A program made the position numbers and the translations under genes. The notes beneath the pieces are model-generated. The model did no database searches, was not told the origin of the DNA, and worked only from the letters and a program-made list of their open reading frames with translations. Shown piece after piece: positions 36,474 through 46,174 of a stretch of 64,000 nt of DNA. Numbering within the stretch: the first letter of the stretch is position 1; the number at the start of each line of letters is the position of its first letter. Source of the DNA: Candidatus Nitrospira kreftii (GTDB lineage: Bacteria; Nitrospirota; Nitrospiria; Nitrospirales; Nitrospiraceae); the NCBI GenBank assembly GCA_014058405.1, contig CP047423.1, positions 1 through 64,000 on the forward strand, read 5' to 3'.

Positions 36474-38621
36474 ATGAACTACAGTGAAATCGTCAGCTTT
36501 CTTTGGGGTGTCGCGGACCTGATTCGCGACACTTTCAAGAGAGGCAAGTATCAGGATGTGATTTTACCCCTCACCGTGCTGCGTCGTCTCGACGGCGTCC
36601 TGGCTCCGACCAAAGCCAAGGTTCTTGAAACTCAGGCCAAGTTCAAGGGCAAGCTGGATAATCTTGAGCCTCAGCTCCGTAGCGCTTCGAAATTCGCTTT
36701 CTATAATACCTCGCGGTACGACTTTGAAAAGCTGCTGGAAGACGCGCCACACCTGGCTTCAAACCTGCGCAATTACATCGCGGGCTTTAGTCCAAATATG
36801 CGCGAGGTTCTAGAAAAGTTCGATTTTGATAACACCATTACCAAGCTGGAGGAAGCTGGACTGCTGTTTCAGGTCATGGAGCGCTTCAAGAATGTCGATC
36901 TCCACCCGGACAAGGTCGATAACCCGACCATGGGAACGATCTTTGAGGAACTCATCCGGAAGTTTAATGAAGCGCTCAATGAAAACCCAGGAGAACACTT
37001 TACTCCACGTGATGTCGTGCACCTGATGGTGGATCTCATGCTGGTTGGGGACGAAGTACAACTTCGGCAGAAGGGGGTTGTCCGAACCGTCTACGATCCG
37101 TGCTGTGGGTCCGGCGGGATGCTGATGATTACCAAGGAGCACATCACAATCGGGGTGCGGAAGAACGGCAACATCCTCTCACCTCCGATCAATCAGGAGG
37201 CGGACATTCGTCTGTTCGGACAGGAAGTCAATCCCGAGACTTGGGCGATGTCAAAGTCCGACCTCTTTATCAAAGACCCGAAGGGGCGTGACGCCGACAA
37301 CATCAGGTTTGGCAGCGTCTTGTCGAACGACCGGCACTCGGGGCATGGCTTTGACTATCTGATTGCGAATCCTCCGTATGGCAAAGATTGGAAGCGAGAT
37401 GAGGATGCGGTACGTGCGGAACACGAGCGTGGCCCAGCCGGCCGATTCTCGCCTGGACTGCCAAGGATCAGCGATGGTGCGCTCCTGTTCTTGCTGCATT
37501 TGCTGTCCCATCGAAAAGATGCGAAAGAGGGAGGCTCACGCATCGCCATTATCATGAACGGATCACCTCTCTTTACCGGTGATGCAGGAAGCGGCGAGAG
37601 TGAAATCCGCCGGTGGGTGCTGGAGAATGATTTTCTGGAAGCCTTGATCGCACTGCCTGAACAACTATTCTACAACACCGGCATCGCCACGTATGTATGG
37701 GTACTCACGAATCGCAAGGCACATGCGCGTCGGGGGAAAGTGCAACTCATCGACGTTTCGTATTTCGATCAAGACATCAAGCAAGGGCTGTTTTGCACAC
37801 AGATGCGAAAGAGTCTTGGCGATAAACGCCGGGAGATACCGTTTGAGAAGGCGCAGGATATTCTGAAGATTCTGAAAGACTTCAAAGATGGCGATATCCG
37901 CACGGTCTCAACTCAAGGGAAAAGCGAAGACATTGTTGTGAGCAAGACCTTCCCAACGACGCATTTTGGCTTTCGCAAGATCACGGTGGAGCGTCCCCTG
38001 AGGCTTAATTTCCAGGCGTCATCAGAACGGCTGTCTCGGTTGGATGAAGAGTCGGCATTCAGAAACCTCGCTGTCTCCAAGAAGAAAGGAGCCGCCAAGC
38101 ACAAGGAGGAAGAAGCGGGTCGACTTGAACAGGACACCATTAGAAGGTTTCTTCGTACTCTCCCCGGGGGGCTCTATAAGGACCGGAATGAATTTGACGA
38201 GCTGTTGGAGGCTTCGGCGGACAAGACCGAGCTCAAGCTTACCGCGCCGATCAAGAAGGCGATTCTTTCGGCCCTCTCAGAAAAAGACGAGTCGGCGGAG
38301 ATTTGCCGGGACCGGGAGGGGAACCCTGAGCCAGATCCTGAGCTGCGCGACACTGAAAGTGTACCGCTGAGCGAAACTATCGAATCGTTCTTTGAGCGGG
38401 AAGTTAAGCCTCATGTTCCTGACGCCTGGATCGATACGTCCAAACGGGATGAGAAAGACGGCGAAGTCGGTATCGTAGGGTACGAGATTAACTTCAACCG
38501 CTATTTCTATCGCTATCGACCGCCCCGGCCTCTGGAGGCAATCGAAGCTGATATTCGGACGATGGAAGAGGATATCGTCAGGATGCTGGCGGAGGTCACT
38601 AACACGGGACGGCGTTTGTGA
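36474..38621 (+). CDS. hsdM: Type I restriction-modification methyltransferase HsdM
   Basis: 715 residues. The N-terminal HsdM_N helical domain (SEIVSFLWGVADLIRDTFKR) is followed by the SAM-dependent N6-adenine methyltransferase domain with VYDPCCGSGGM (motif I) and catalytic NPPYGKDW (motif IV). The C-terminal 200 residues form a long extension. With HsdS it methylates the target and with HsdR it forms the restriction complex. ATG 36,474 was chosen over an upstream codon because the family N-terminus begins there. The AbiE pair follows 79 bases downstream. Confidence 0.95.
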   Translation: MNYSEIVSFLWGVADLIRDTFKRGKYQDVILPLTVLRRLDGVLAPTKAKVLETQAKFKGKLDNLEPQLRSASKFAFYNTSRYDFEKLLEDAPHLASNLRNYIAGFSPNMREVLEKFDFDNTITKLEEAGLLFQVMERFKNVDLHPDKVDNPTMGTIFEELIRKFNEALNENPGEHFTPRDVVHLMVDLMLVGDEVQLRQKGVVRTVYDPCCGSGGMLMITKEHITIGVRKNGNILSPPINQEADIRLFGQEVNPETWAMSKSDLFIKDPKGRDADNIRFGSVLSNDRHSGHGFDYLIANPPYGKDWKRDEDAVRAEHERGPAGRFSPGLPRISDGALLFLLHLLSHRKDAKEGGSRIAIIMNGSPLFTGDAGSGESEIRRWVLENDFLEALIALPEQLFYNTGIATYVWVLTNRKAHARRGKVQLIDVSYFDQDIKQGLFCTQMRKSLGDKRREIPFEKAQDILKILKDFKDGDIRTVSTQGKSEDIVVSKTFPTTHFGFRKITVERPLRLNFQASSERLSRLDEESAFRNLAVSKKKGAAKHKEEEAGRLEQDTIRRFLRTLPGGLYKDRNEFDELLEASADKTELKLTAPIKKAILSALSEKDESAEICRDREGNPEPDPELRDTESVPLSETIESFFEREVKPHVPDAWIDTSKRDEKDGEVGIVGYEINFNRYFYRYRPPRPLEAIEADIRTMEEDIVRMLAEVTNTGRRL

Positions 38622-38654
38622 ACGCCAACTGCCCAGCGAGTGTTGCGTTAACTT

Positions 38655-38692
38655 AATGTCGGCACTTGACCATAACTGCCGACATTTATAAA
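38655..38692 (+). promoter_or_regulatory. Promoter/operator of the AbiE toxin-antitoxin pair
   Basis: Perfect 10-bp inverted repeat AATGTCGGCA (38,655-38,664) and TGCCGACATT (38,677-38,686). A -35-like TTGACC lies in the 12-base spacer and TATAAA (38,687-38,692) follows the right arm, so a protein bound to the repeat would cover the promoter. AbiEi antitoxins are known to repress their own promoter through inverted repeats. Confidence 0.7.
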
Positions 38693-38700
38693 CTGCCTCT

Positions 38701-39306
38701 ATGCGAACGGAGCTGACCTTCTCGGATCTTCAGCAGGCCGGGGTCGGCGCGTTTTTCCGACCACGCGATGTAGTAGGACTCGGGCTCACGCACTACCAAC
38801 TCCAGCGAATGGTTGAGGAGGGTCGTATCGAGCGGGTAGGACCGGGGCTCTACCGCCTGGCAGATGTGGAGGCCACCGAAATGGAGACGATCGCGATGGT
38901 GGCATCGGCCGTGCCGCATGCCATCGTCTGCCTGCTTTCTGCCTTGCGTGTCCACGAGATCGGCACCCAGGCTCCCCGCCAAGTGTGGCTGGCCATCGAT
39001 CGCAAAGCCCGCAAGCCGACTCGACTCCCGGCCAACGTCAGAATCGTCCGATTCTCACGGCAGCTGCTGACCTATGGCGTCATCACGCAGCCCATGCAGG
39101 GCGTGAAGGTCCGGCTCACAAGCCCTGCTCGCACAGTCGTCGACTGCTTTCGCTACCGCAACAAGATCGGTCTCGACGTGGCCATGGAGGCGCTGCGCGA
39201 TGCAGTACGCTCGCGCAAGGCCATGGTGAGTGAGATTGATCGGGCGGCGGAGGTCTGCCGCATCCGAACGGTCATTGGGCCATACCTGGAGGCACTCTCA
39301 GCATGA
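38701..39306 (+). CDS. AbiEi-family antitoxin
   Basis: 201 residues: an N-terminal winged helix (FSDLQQAGVGAFFRPRDVVGLGLTHYQLQRMVEEGRIERVGPGLYRL) and the C-terminal AbiEi domain (PHAIVCLLSALRVHEIGTQAP, VWLAIDR). Type IV antitoxin that represses its promoter and counteracts AbiEii. It lies between hsdM and hsdS with its own operator, and its stop overlaps the toxin start (ATGA). Confidence 0.92.
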   Translation: MRTELTFSDLQQAGVGAFFRPRDVVGLGLTHYQLQRMVEEGRIERVGPGLYRLADVEATEMETIAMVASAVPHAIVCLLSALRVHEIGTQAPRQVWLAIDRKARKPTRLPANVRIVRFSRQLLTYGVITQPMQGVKVRLTSPARTVVDCFRYRNKIGLDVAMEALRDAVRSRKAMVSEIDRAAEVCRIRTVIGPYLEALSA

Positions 39307-40217
39307 CCGAGCCGAAGCACGAAGGCAGGGCGGAGTCCATCCGGCATCGGCTGCGGAACGAACTGCGCGCACGCGGCGAGGACGTGACCCTAGGACTATC
39401 ACGGTATGCGGTCGAGCGATTTCTGTATCGGCTCGGCCGTTCGGCTCATCGCGACAAGTTCGTCCTGAAAGGCGCGACGCTCTTCGCGATGTGGGGCACT
39501 GCCTACAGGCCGACGCGCGATGTCGACTTTACGGGCTACGGCAGCTCTGATCCGCAGGATGTGATCAAGGCGTTTCGCGAGATCTGCAACCAACCCGACG
39601 CTGTCGCCCAGCTCGTCTTCGACACGGAGAACATCACCGCAGAAGCGATTCGGGATGGCTCTGAGTATGACGGCCTTCGCATCAGGATGCGCGCTAAGCT
39701 CGGAGACTCAGACGTTCCGGTTCAAATCGATGTCGGATTCGGTAACGCCATCGTTCCCGGCCCTGAAGAAAGGGAATACCGCACCATCCTCGGCGATCCG
39801 CCGCCCAGGATTCTTGCTTACCCGGCAGAGTCCGTCGTTGCAGAGAAGACCCATGCGATGGTGGTCCTTGGTCAGCGAAACAGCCGCTTCAAGGACTTCT
39901 ACGACCTCTATGCCATGGCTGGCGCCTTCCGCTTCGAGCGCACCACCCTCGTGCAGGCCGTGAAGGCTACTTTCGAACGTCGACGCACGACAGTTCAACC
40001 CGCACTCCCCGAAGCGCTTGCTGCGCCTTTTTACTCCAACGCCGCCCGCGCGTCCCAGTGGCGCGCGTACGTGACCCGGAACACACTCTCCGATGCCCCT
40101 TCCGACTTCGGCCAGGTCGGAGATCGTCTCACCGCCTTTCTACAACCCATTTGGACCGACCTGGCGTCCAGTTCCAGAACCATCGGAGACTGGCAAAATG
40201 GAGGACCATGGCGATGA
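39303..40217 (+). CDS. AbiEii-family nucleotidyltransferase toxin
   Basis: 304 residues of the AbiEii/AbiGii nucleotidyltransferase family. LKGATLFAMWGTAYRPTRDVDFTG is the family's GS/DxD-type active-site region (DVD carrying the metal-binding Asp residues), followed by a conserved basic strand VQIDVGFG and VVAEKTHAMV. Members inactivate cell growth, in studied cases by modifying tRNA, during abortive infection. It is coupled to the antitoxin upstream and overlaps the hsdS start by four bases, so an intact toxin is translated with the restriction genes. Confidence 0.9.
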   Translation: MTEPKHEGRAESIRHRLRNELRARGEDVTLGLSRYAVERFLYRLGRSAHRDKFVLKGATLFAMWGTAYRPTRDVDFTGYGSSDPQDVIKAFREICNQPDAVAQLVFDTENITAEAIRDGSEYDGLRIRMRAKLGDSDVPVQIDVGFGNAIVPGPEEREYRTILGDPPPRILAYPAESVVAEKTHAMVVLGQRNSRFKDFYDLYAMAGAFRFERTTLVQAVKATFERRRTTVQPALPEALAAPFYSNAARASQWRAYVTRNTLSDAPSDFGQVGDRLTAFLQPIWTDLASSSRTIGDWQNGGPWR

Positions 40218-41560
40218 GCAAAGAAAGCGCAGCAACAGAACCAAGCTCTCGGTACAAGCCGTACCCGAAGTACAGGAGCTCCGATGTCGAATGGCTAGGA
40301 GAGGTTCCGGCGCATTGGGAAGTTAAGCGGCTGAAGTTTGTGGCGTACATTGAGGCTGGCCAGTCTCCTCCATCTGACCTCGTGACTGATGGTACTAATG
40401 GACTTCCCTTTCTCCAGGGGAACGCGGACTTTGGGCCTCTGAATCCTAAGCCGCGACAGATCTGTGATGAGGCTCCCAAACGTGCTTATTCTGGCGCCAT
40501 CCTATTGTCGGTACGTGCCCCCGTTGGCGCAATGAATATGGCTGATCAAGACTACGGCATTGGCAGGGGCCTGTGTGCGATTAGTCCCGGGCGGGTTCTT
40601 GACTCTCGCTTCGCTTTCTATTTTTTGTCGATATCCCGTCGTCAGCTGGACGCAGTAGCTACGGGGAGTACGTATGACGCAGTATCAACTCAACGAGTAG
40701 GTGACCTGCCTACTTTACTTCCAGAATACCCAGAACAAGATACCATCGGTGTCTTCCTTGATCGTGAGACGGCGAAGATCGATGCGCTGGTAGCGAAGAA
40801 GGAGAAGTTGATTGAACTGCTTAAAGAGAAGCGAGCGGCCTTTATCACGCAGGCTGTCACAAAGGGGCTCGATCCCACCGCGCCGATGAAAGATTCCGAG
40901 ATCGAGTGGATTGGAGAGATTCCTGTAGATTCGAAGACAGAGAAACTTAAGTACTTAGTGAAAGATGGACTGGTTAATGGCCTCTTCAAGAAGAAAGAGC
41001 AGTTCGGAACAGGAGTTAAACTAATTAATGTCGTCGATTTGTACGAAGACAACTTCCTTATAAACTTTGACGCCTTGGAATATGTTGAAACTGACCAAGA
41101 AGAACTTGCCACATTTCAAGTCTCACCAGGCGACATCTTTTTTGTTAGGTCGTCTTTGAAGCGAGAGGGAATAGGGTCATCTGCCTGCGTGGCTACAGTG
41201 CTAGAGCCAGCCGTATTTGAATGCCATTTGGTTAGGGTGCGTCCTTCGCTCGCACGTATCAGGCCGCGGTACTTAGTTTATTACCTTAACTCGTACCTCG
41301 TGAGACAACGATTGATTGCACTCGCAGAAACAACGACTATGACGACAATTGCTCAACCCCAGTTGGCTTCCCTTGAAATTGTCGTTCCATGTGATAAAGA
41401 ACAAGATGCGATCGTTGCTCACCTTGACAGAGAATCCAGTAAGTTCGAAGTCCTGATTGCTAAAGTTCGTGATGCCATTGAGCGGCTTAAGGAATACCGC
41501 ACCGCCCTTATCTCCGCTGCCGTGACCGGCAAGATCGATGTCAAAAAAGAGGTGGCATGA
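40214..41560 (+). CDS. hsdS: Type I restriction specificity subunit HsdS
   Basis: 448 residues with the two-fold HsdS layout: target recognition domain 1 (SSDVEWLGEVPAHWEVKRLKFVA), a conserved helix (LDRETAKIDALVAKKEKLIELLKEKRAAFITQAVTKGL), domain 2 (DSEIEWIGEIP onward) and a second helix (LDRESSKFEVLIAKVRDAIERLKEYRTALISAAVTGKIDV). Each domain reads one half of a split target; the sequence cannot be inferred. ATG 40,214 has GGAGG nine bases upstream and overlaps the AbiEii stop; ATG 40,208 is an alternative. Confidence 0.94.
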   Translation: MSKESAATEPSSRYKPYPKYRSSDVEWLGEVPAHWEVKRLKFVAYIEAGQSPPSDLVTDGTNGLPFLQGNADFGPLNPKPRQICDEAPKRAYSGAILLSVRAPVGAMNMADQDYGIGRGLCAISPGRVLDSRFAFYFLSISRRQLDAVATGSTYDAVSTQRVGDLPTLLPEYPEQDTIGVFLDRETAKIDALVAKKEKLIELLKEKRAAFITQAVTKGLDPTAPMKDSEIEWIGEIPVDSKTEKLKYLVKDGLVNGLFKKKEQFGTGVKLINVVDLYEDNFLINFDALEYVETDQEELATFQVSPGDIFFVRSSLKREGIGSSACVATVLEPAVFECHLVRVRPSLARIRPRYLVYYLNSYLVRQRLIALAETTTMTTIAQPQLASLEIVVPCDKEQDAIVAHLDRESSKFEVLIAKVRDAIERLKEYRTALISAAVTGKIDVKKEVA

Positions 41561-44500
41561 GTCTTGAGATCTCCGAGTGCAGTTTTGAGGAATCCATCGA
41601 GTGGACGCTCACACAAGGCTCCGCAAAGAACGATATCGATGGAGCCAGTCTGGGAGCAGAGACTCTCGGTTGGTTTGCTGGCCGACCCGGGGGATATCGG
41701 AAACGGGTGCCGGAGGATTACGACCGGGGTTTGTGCCTTGTTCCTGAAGATGTATTGGATTTTGTTCTGGCTACGCAGGCGAACGAATGGAACAAGCTCA
41801 AGCAGCATCACGGTACGTCTGTTAAAGAACAATTTCTTCAGCGGGTCTCCTCAGAAATAGCCCGGCGTGGTGCGCTGGATGTGTTGCGCCATGGTGTCAA
41901 GGATTCGGGGTGCAAGTTCCAGTTGGCGTATTTCCGCCCATCGAGTGGGCTGAACGAAGCACTCCAGCGGCTTCACGCTGCGAACCTCTTCGCGGTCATT
42001 CGGCAACTGCATTTCAGTGAGAAGAACGAGAAGAGTCTCGACCTGGTATTATTTCTGAACGGCATCCCAATCTTCACAGCCGAACTGAAAAACCCTCTTA
42101 CTGGGCAGACGGTTCAGGAGGCCATCAAGCAATACAAGACTGACCGGGACCTGCGGGAGCCGTTGTTTGCCTATGGCCGGTGCCTGGCTCACTTCGCCGT
42201 CGATCCGGACCTGGTGTATGTGACGACGCATCTGTCCGGTCAGAAGACGCGCTTTCTGCCGTTCAACCAGGGAAAGTTCGGAGGGGCGGGGAATCCGCCG
42301 GTGTCTCCGACGCAAAAAGGCTATGCAACCGGCTATCTCTGGGAACGGATCTGGAGCCGCCACAGTGTGCTCGATCTGATCCGGCAATTTATCCATGAAG
42401 TCGAGGAGGAGGATGACAACGGCAAGAAGACGGGCAAACGTTTCCTAATTTTCCCCCGGTACCAGCAGCTCGATGCGGTACGACGGTTGGTGGGGGATGC
42501 CCGTACCCGTGGCACGGGGCAGCGCTATCTCATTCAACATTCTGCCGGCAGCGGAAAGAGTTTTACCATTGCTTGGTTGGCACATCAGCTCTCGACGCTC
42601 CACGATGCGAGCGACCGGCGGGTGTTCGACTCGATCATAGTCATCACCGATCGCCGTGTGCTGGATCGACAGCTCCAAACGACAATGCGGCAGTTTGAGC
42701 AGACGCTCGGGGTGGTGGAGAACATCGAAACCACATCACGACAGCTCAAGGAGGCACTCGAATCGGGCAAGACGATCATCGTGACGACGCTGCAAAAGTT
42801 CCCGGTCATTGCACAGCAGATTGGGGACCTACCGGGGCAACGCTTTGCCGTCATCGTCGATGAGGCGCACTCGTCTCAGTCTGGCGAAAGTACAAAGAGC
42901 CTGAAGACGGTGTTGGCATCAGGTAGCCTGGAAGAGGCGGAACGGGAGGAGGGAGCTGCCGCAACGCCGGAAGAGGAACTCGAAGACGCGATTCTCGCCG
43001 AGGTGCAAAAACGCGGACAGCTCGCGAATCTCTCCACCTTTGCCTTTACGGCAACCCCAAAGTCCAAGACTCTGGAGCTGTTCGGAGCCAAGCGATCTGA
43101 TGGGAAGTTCGAACCCTTCCACCTCTACAGCATGCGGCAGGCGATCGAGGAAGGATTTATTCTCGATGTTCTCGAACACTATGCGACCTACAAGGCCTAT
43201 TGGCGGCTGTTGAAAACCATCGAAACCGATCCTCGGTATGACAAGACCAAAGCGACCTATCTGCTGAAATCTTTCGTGGAGCTGAATCCCCACGCGATCA
43301 AAGAGAAGGTGCGCGTCATGGCGGAGCATTTCGCGACGAAAGCGCAGCATGAGATCGGCGGGAAAGCGAAGGCCATGATCGTCACCCGCTCCCGGCTGCA
43401 TGCTGTCCGGTACAAGCTGGCAGTGGATCGGTTTTTGAGAGAAAAGAGCTATCCGTTCCAGGTGCTCGTGGCTTTTTCAGGCACGGTGCAGGATGGCGGG
43501 CAGTCTTATACGGAGTCCGGCATGAACGGATTTTCAGAAAGTAAAACAGCGAAGACGTTTGAAAGGCACGAGTATCGGTTCCTCATCGTGGCGAACAAGT
43601 TCCAGACCGGCTTTGATCAGCCGCTACTGCACACCATGTATGTGGATAAGAAGCTTGGTGGTGTGAATGCGGTGCAGACGCTGTCTCGGCTGAATCGAAC
43701 CCACCCGGAAAAACGCGGGACCATGGTCCTGGATTTCGCCAACGAGGCCGATGACATACGCAAGGCCTTCGAGCCCTATTACGAAAAAACGCTCCTCTCT
43801 GAAGCTACCGATCCGAATCTGCTCTATGAAGTGCAGAGTCGGCTTTTGGCCTTTGGTCTTTATACTGAGACCGATGTGTCCGCGTTCGCCAAACTGTACT
43901 TCGACCCGAAGACGACGCAGGATCAACTCTATGCGGCATTAGCTCTCGTGGTCGACCGGTTCCGCGCCGCCTCACGAGAGGAACAGCAGGACTTTCGAGG
44001 CGAATTGACGGACTATGTCCGCTTGTACTCGTTCTTGGCTCAAATCCTACCCTTTGCCGATACCGATCTTGAGAAACTCTATGTATTTGCGCGCCATTTG
44101 CGCCGTCTAGCCGTCTGTGAGCGAGAGGAACTCCCTCGGGATGTTCAGCAGAACATCGATATGGAATCGTACCGGGTCAAGGAAACAAGCACGGGAAAGA
44201 TCAAGCTTGAACGGCAGGCCGGGGACCTCGAACCCATTATGACCAAGCCGCACCATACCAGCGGCGGAGAACAGCTGGAGCCTCTTTCTCTTATCATTGC
44301 CGAACTAAACGAACGGTTCGGCCTCAACCTTGGACCGGAACACAGAGTCACACTTGGCCAGATGATGGAGCGACTCGACCGCGACGCAGGTTTGGATGCC
44401 AGCGCGCGGGTGAATACCCGAGAGAACGTTCGCTTGGCCTTCGAACAGAAAGTGGAAGATGCGATTCAGGACATTGTCGACACGAACTTCTCTCTCTACA

Positions 44501-45084
44501 AACGGATTACGGATGATCGAGGCTTTGGAGACGCCATCAAGAACTTTCTCTTCGATCAATATCTGCGCACCCACCGGCAAGCCGATGAATTGCTGAAGCA
44601 ACAGGAGTCAAAAACACTAGAGTTTAAGGCGAGCCTGCGCTGGAATCTTAAGGAGAACAGACAGGATGATAAGGCGATCACTCACGCGGTGCTCAAAACG
44701 ATTGCCGCGTTTCTGAATACGGAAGGGGGCGATCTGCTTATTGGGGTAGCCGATGACCGAACGGTCCTGGGCATCAACCATGACCACCTGGACAACGACG
44801 ACAAATTCATGCGGCATCTGACGCAAGTCGTCCGAAATGGTTTGGGTGACCGTGCAGGCACCTGCATTGACCCTAAGATGCAAATTGTTCAGGGAAAGAC
44901 TGTCTGTCTCGTGAGCTGCCAGCGAAGCCCGGAGCCTGTGTTTCTGAAGTGGAAGGGAGCTGAAGAGAAATCAGAAGGTGACTTTTATGTCCGTAGTGGC
45001 CCTGGGACTGTAAAACTAAACCCCGAGAGCACTAAGGAATATATCCGCACCAGGTTTCAGGAGACCCCCACGGGTAAGTTTTGA
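41557..45084 (+). CDS. hsdR: Type I restriction endonuclease HsdR with C-terminal AlbA_2-like domain
   Basis: 1,175 residues. An N-terminal nuclease domain with a PD-ExK-type core (FTAELKNPLTGQ), a superfamily 2 helicase motor with IQHSAGSGKSFT (Walker A) and IVDEAHSSQ (DEAH-type box), and helicase motifs around FQTGFDQPLLHTMYVDK. After about residue 1,015 a further domain begins, LEFKASLRWNLK...ITHAVLKTIAAFLNTEGGDLLIGV, which is the AlbA_2/Schlafen-type DNA-binding pattern and is not part of standard HsdR. The ATG overlaps the hsdS stop (ATGA). Confidence 0.93.
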   Translation: MSLEISECSFEESIEWTLTQGSAKNDIDGASLGAETLGWFAGRPGGYRKRVPEDYDRGLCLVPEDVLDFVLATQANEWNKLKQHHGTSVKEQFLQRVSSEIARRGALDVLRHGVKDSGCKFQLAYFRPSSGLNEALQRLHAANLFAVIRQLHFSEKNEKSLDLVLFLNGIPIFTAELKNPLTGQTVQEAIKQYKTDRDLREPLFAYGRCLAHFAVDPDLVYVTTHLSGQKTRFLPFNQGKFGGAGNPPVSPTQKGYATGYLWERIWSRHSVLDLIRQFIHEVEEEDDNGKKTGKRFLIFPRYQQLDAVRRLVGDARTRGTGQRYLIQHSAGSGKSFTIAWLAHQLSTLHDASDRRVFDSIIVITDRRVLDRQLQTTMRQFEQTLGVVENIETTSRQLKEALESGKTIIVTTLQKFPVIAQQIGDLPGQRFAVIVDEAHSSQSGESTKSLKTVLASGSLEEAEREEGAAATPEEELEDAILAEVQKRGQLANLSTFAFTATPKSKTLELFGAKRSDGKFEPFHLYSMRQAIEEGFILDVLEHYATYKAYWRLLKTIETDPRYDKTKATYLLKSFVELNPHAIKEKVRVMAEHFATKAQHEIGGKAKAMIVTRSRLHAVRYKLAVDRFLREKSYPFQVLVAFSGTVQDGGQSYTESGMNGFSESKTAKTFERHEYRFLIVANKFQTGFDQPLLHTMYVDKKLGGVNAVQTLSRLNRTHPEKRGTMVLDFANEADDIRKAFEPYYEKTLLSEATDPNLLYEVQSRLLAFGLYTETDVSAFAKLYFDPKTTQDQLYAALALVVDRFRAASREEQQDFRGELTDYVRLYSFLAQILPFADTDLEKLYVFARHLRRLAVCEREELPRDVQQNIDMESYRVKETSTGKIKLERQAGDLEPIMTKPHHTSGGEQLEPLSLIIAELNERFGLNLGPEHRVTLGQMMERLDRDAGLDASARVNTRENVRLAFEQKVEDAIQDIVDTNFSLYKRITDDRGFGDAIKNFLFDQYLRTHRQADELLKQQESKTLEFKASLRWNLKENRQDDKAITHAVLKTIAAFLNTEGGDLLIGVADDRTVLGINHDHLDNDDKFMRHLTQVVRNGLGDRAGTCIDPKMQIVQGKTVCLVSCQRSPEPVFLKWKGAEEKSEGDFYVRSGPGTVKLNPESTKEYIRTRFQETPTGKF

Positions 45085-45111
45085 GGTCTCGGAGAGGAAC
45101 TACATCTAAGG

Positions 45112-46116
45112 ATGGCTCGTTGTCACGGCTGCAAAAAGCCGCTGAATACACAGAATGATTCCAGGGCGCATATTATTCCAAACGCGCTTGGAGGTCGTCT
45201 AGCTCCAAAGGGGCTAATCTGTCAGACGTGCAACACCAGGTTGGATGAAGCTGCCGACAACGCCCTTGTTGAAGCATTTGGGGCTTGGCCGACGCTTTTA
45301 GACCTCCCCCGACAACGTGGCCAAAATCCGCCAAAGAAGATTAGCACCCGCAAGGGTTCTCAGGTCAGGTGTGAAGCAGATGGCTCTATAGCTCGGATGG
45401 ATGTCCACTACAACGTCCAGGTGGTTTCGGAGGGCCATAAGGTCGAGATATCGGCAGGTGATATGAAAACCATGCGAGAACTAATCAACCGTGCCGCCAA
45501 GCAATTCCCACAGCTTGATCCAACCCTCGCCGAGAGGTATGCGCGGAAAGTCGAGATGTCGCTCGATGACGAGATCAAACTGAGTCTCGACTTCGCTCCT
45601 AAAGCAGTTTTCGGAGGAGCGATATCAATACTATGGTTGTTCCTCTTGGCTAAGACGGGCCAGGCTATTATGGCCTGGGACAGGCTCCTTGAGTGCATCA
45701 CGACTATGCAGAGCAGTGGAGGAAAATTCCGACATTTCGTGGACGGTCTTCCAGGATTAAGCGGTCCCTCAATAGGTCTCAGTCATAAGATAATCGTTCG
45801 GTCGGTACCAGGTACGGGGGAACTGATAGGCTATATTGAAATCCTCGGTGTCCTGAAGATCGGCGGCCTGTTCGCATGTGGGCCAATCGGAGTAGTGATT
45901 GAGCACATTTATGCCTATGACCTACTTCGGAACGCTGATCGGAGCAATGAATTTAGCATCGCCTCGACCATCTTCGATGCACAAGAATGGCGGTCGGTTG
46001 GCCTCGGACCTTTCGAGGCCGAGGCGTTAAAAGTCCACTTCAAGGGAGCTCTGCACCAGCTTGCTACCTATATCTATAGCCGGAAAAGGGGAAAAGGCAC
46101 TGGGATTCTTTTCTAG
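45112..46116 (+). CDS. HNH_5-type nuclease-like protein
   Basis: 334 residues. The N-terminus has CHGCKKPLN, then AHIIPNALGG, then CQTCNTRLDEAADNAL: two CxxC pairs around the H-I-I-P motif, the treble-clef HNH pattern. The remainder, with two hydrophobic segments (GGAISILWLFLLAKTG; LKIGGLFACGPIGVVI), is not assigned. It lies 27 bases after hsdR and is probably the last gene of the restriction operon, an additional effector against foreign DNA by inference. Confidence 0.7.
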   Translation: MARCHGCKKPLNTQNDSRAHIIPNALGGRLAPKGLICQTCNTRLDEAADNALVEAFGAWPTLLDLPRQRGQNPPKKISTRKGSQVRCEADGSIARMDVHYNVQVVSEGHKVEISAGDMKTMRELINRAAKQFPQLDPTLAERYARKVEMSLDDEIKLSLDFAPKAVFGGAISILWLFLLAKTGQAIMAWDRLLECITTMQSSGGKFRHFVDGLPGLSGPSIGLSHKIIVRSVPGTGELIGYIEILGVLKIGGLFACGPIGVVIEHIYAYDLLRNADRSNEFSIASTIFDAQEWRSVGLGPFEAEALKVHFKGALHQLATYIYSRKRGKGTGILF

Positions 46117-46174
46117 CGACATCCGTGTATCCTATATCACAATGTGTTCACACGTTTTCGGCCGCCACCGGCGA

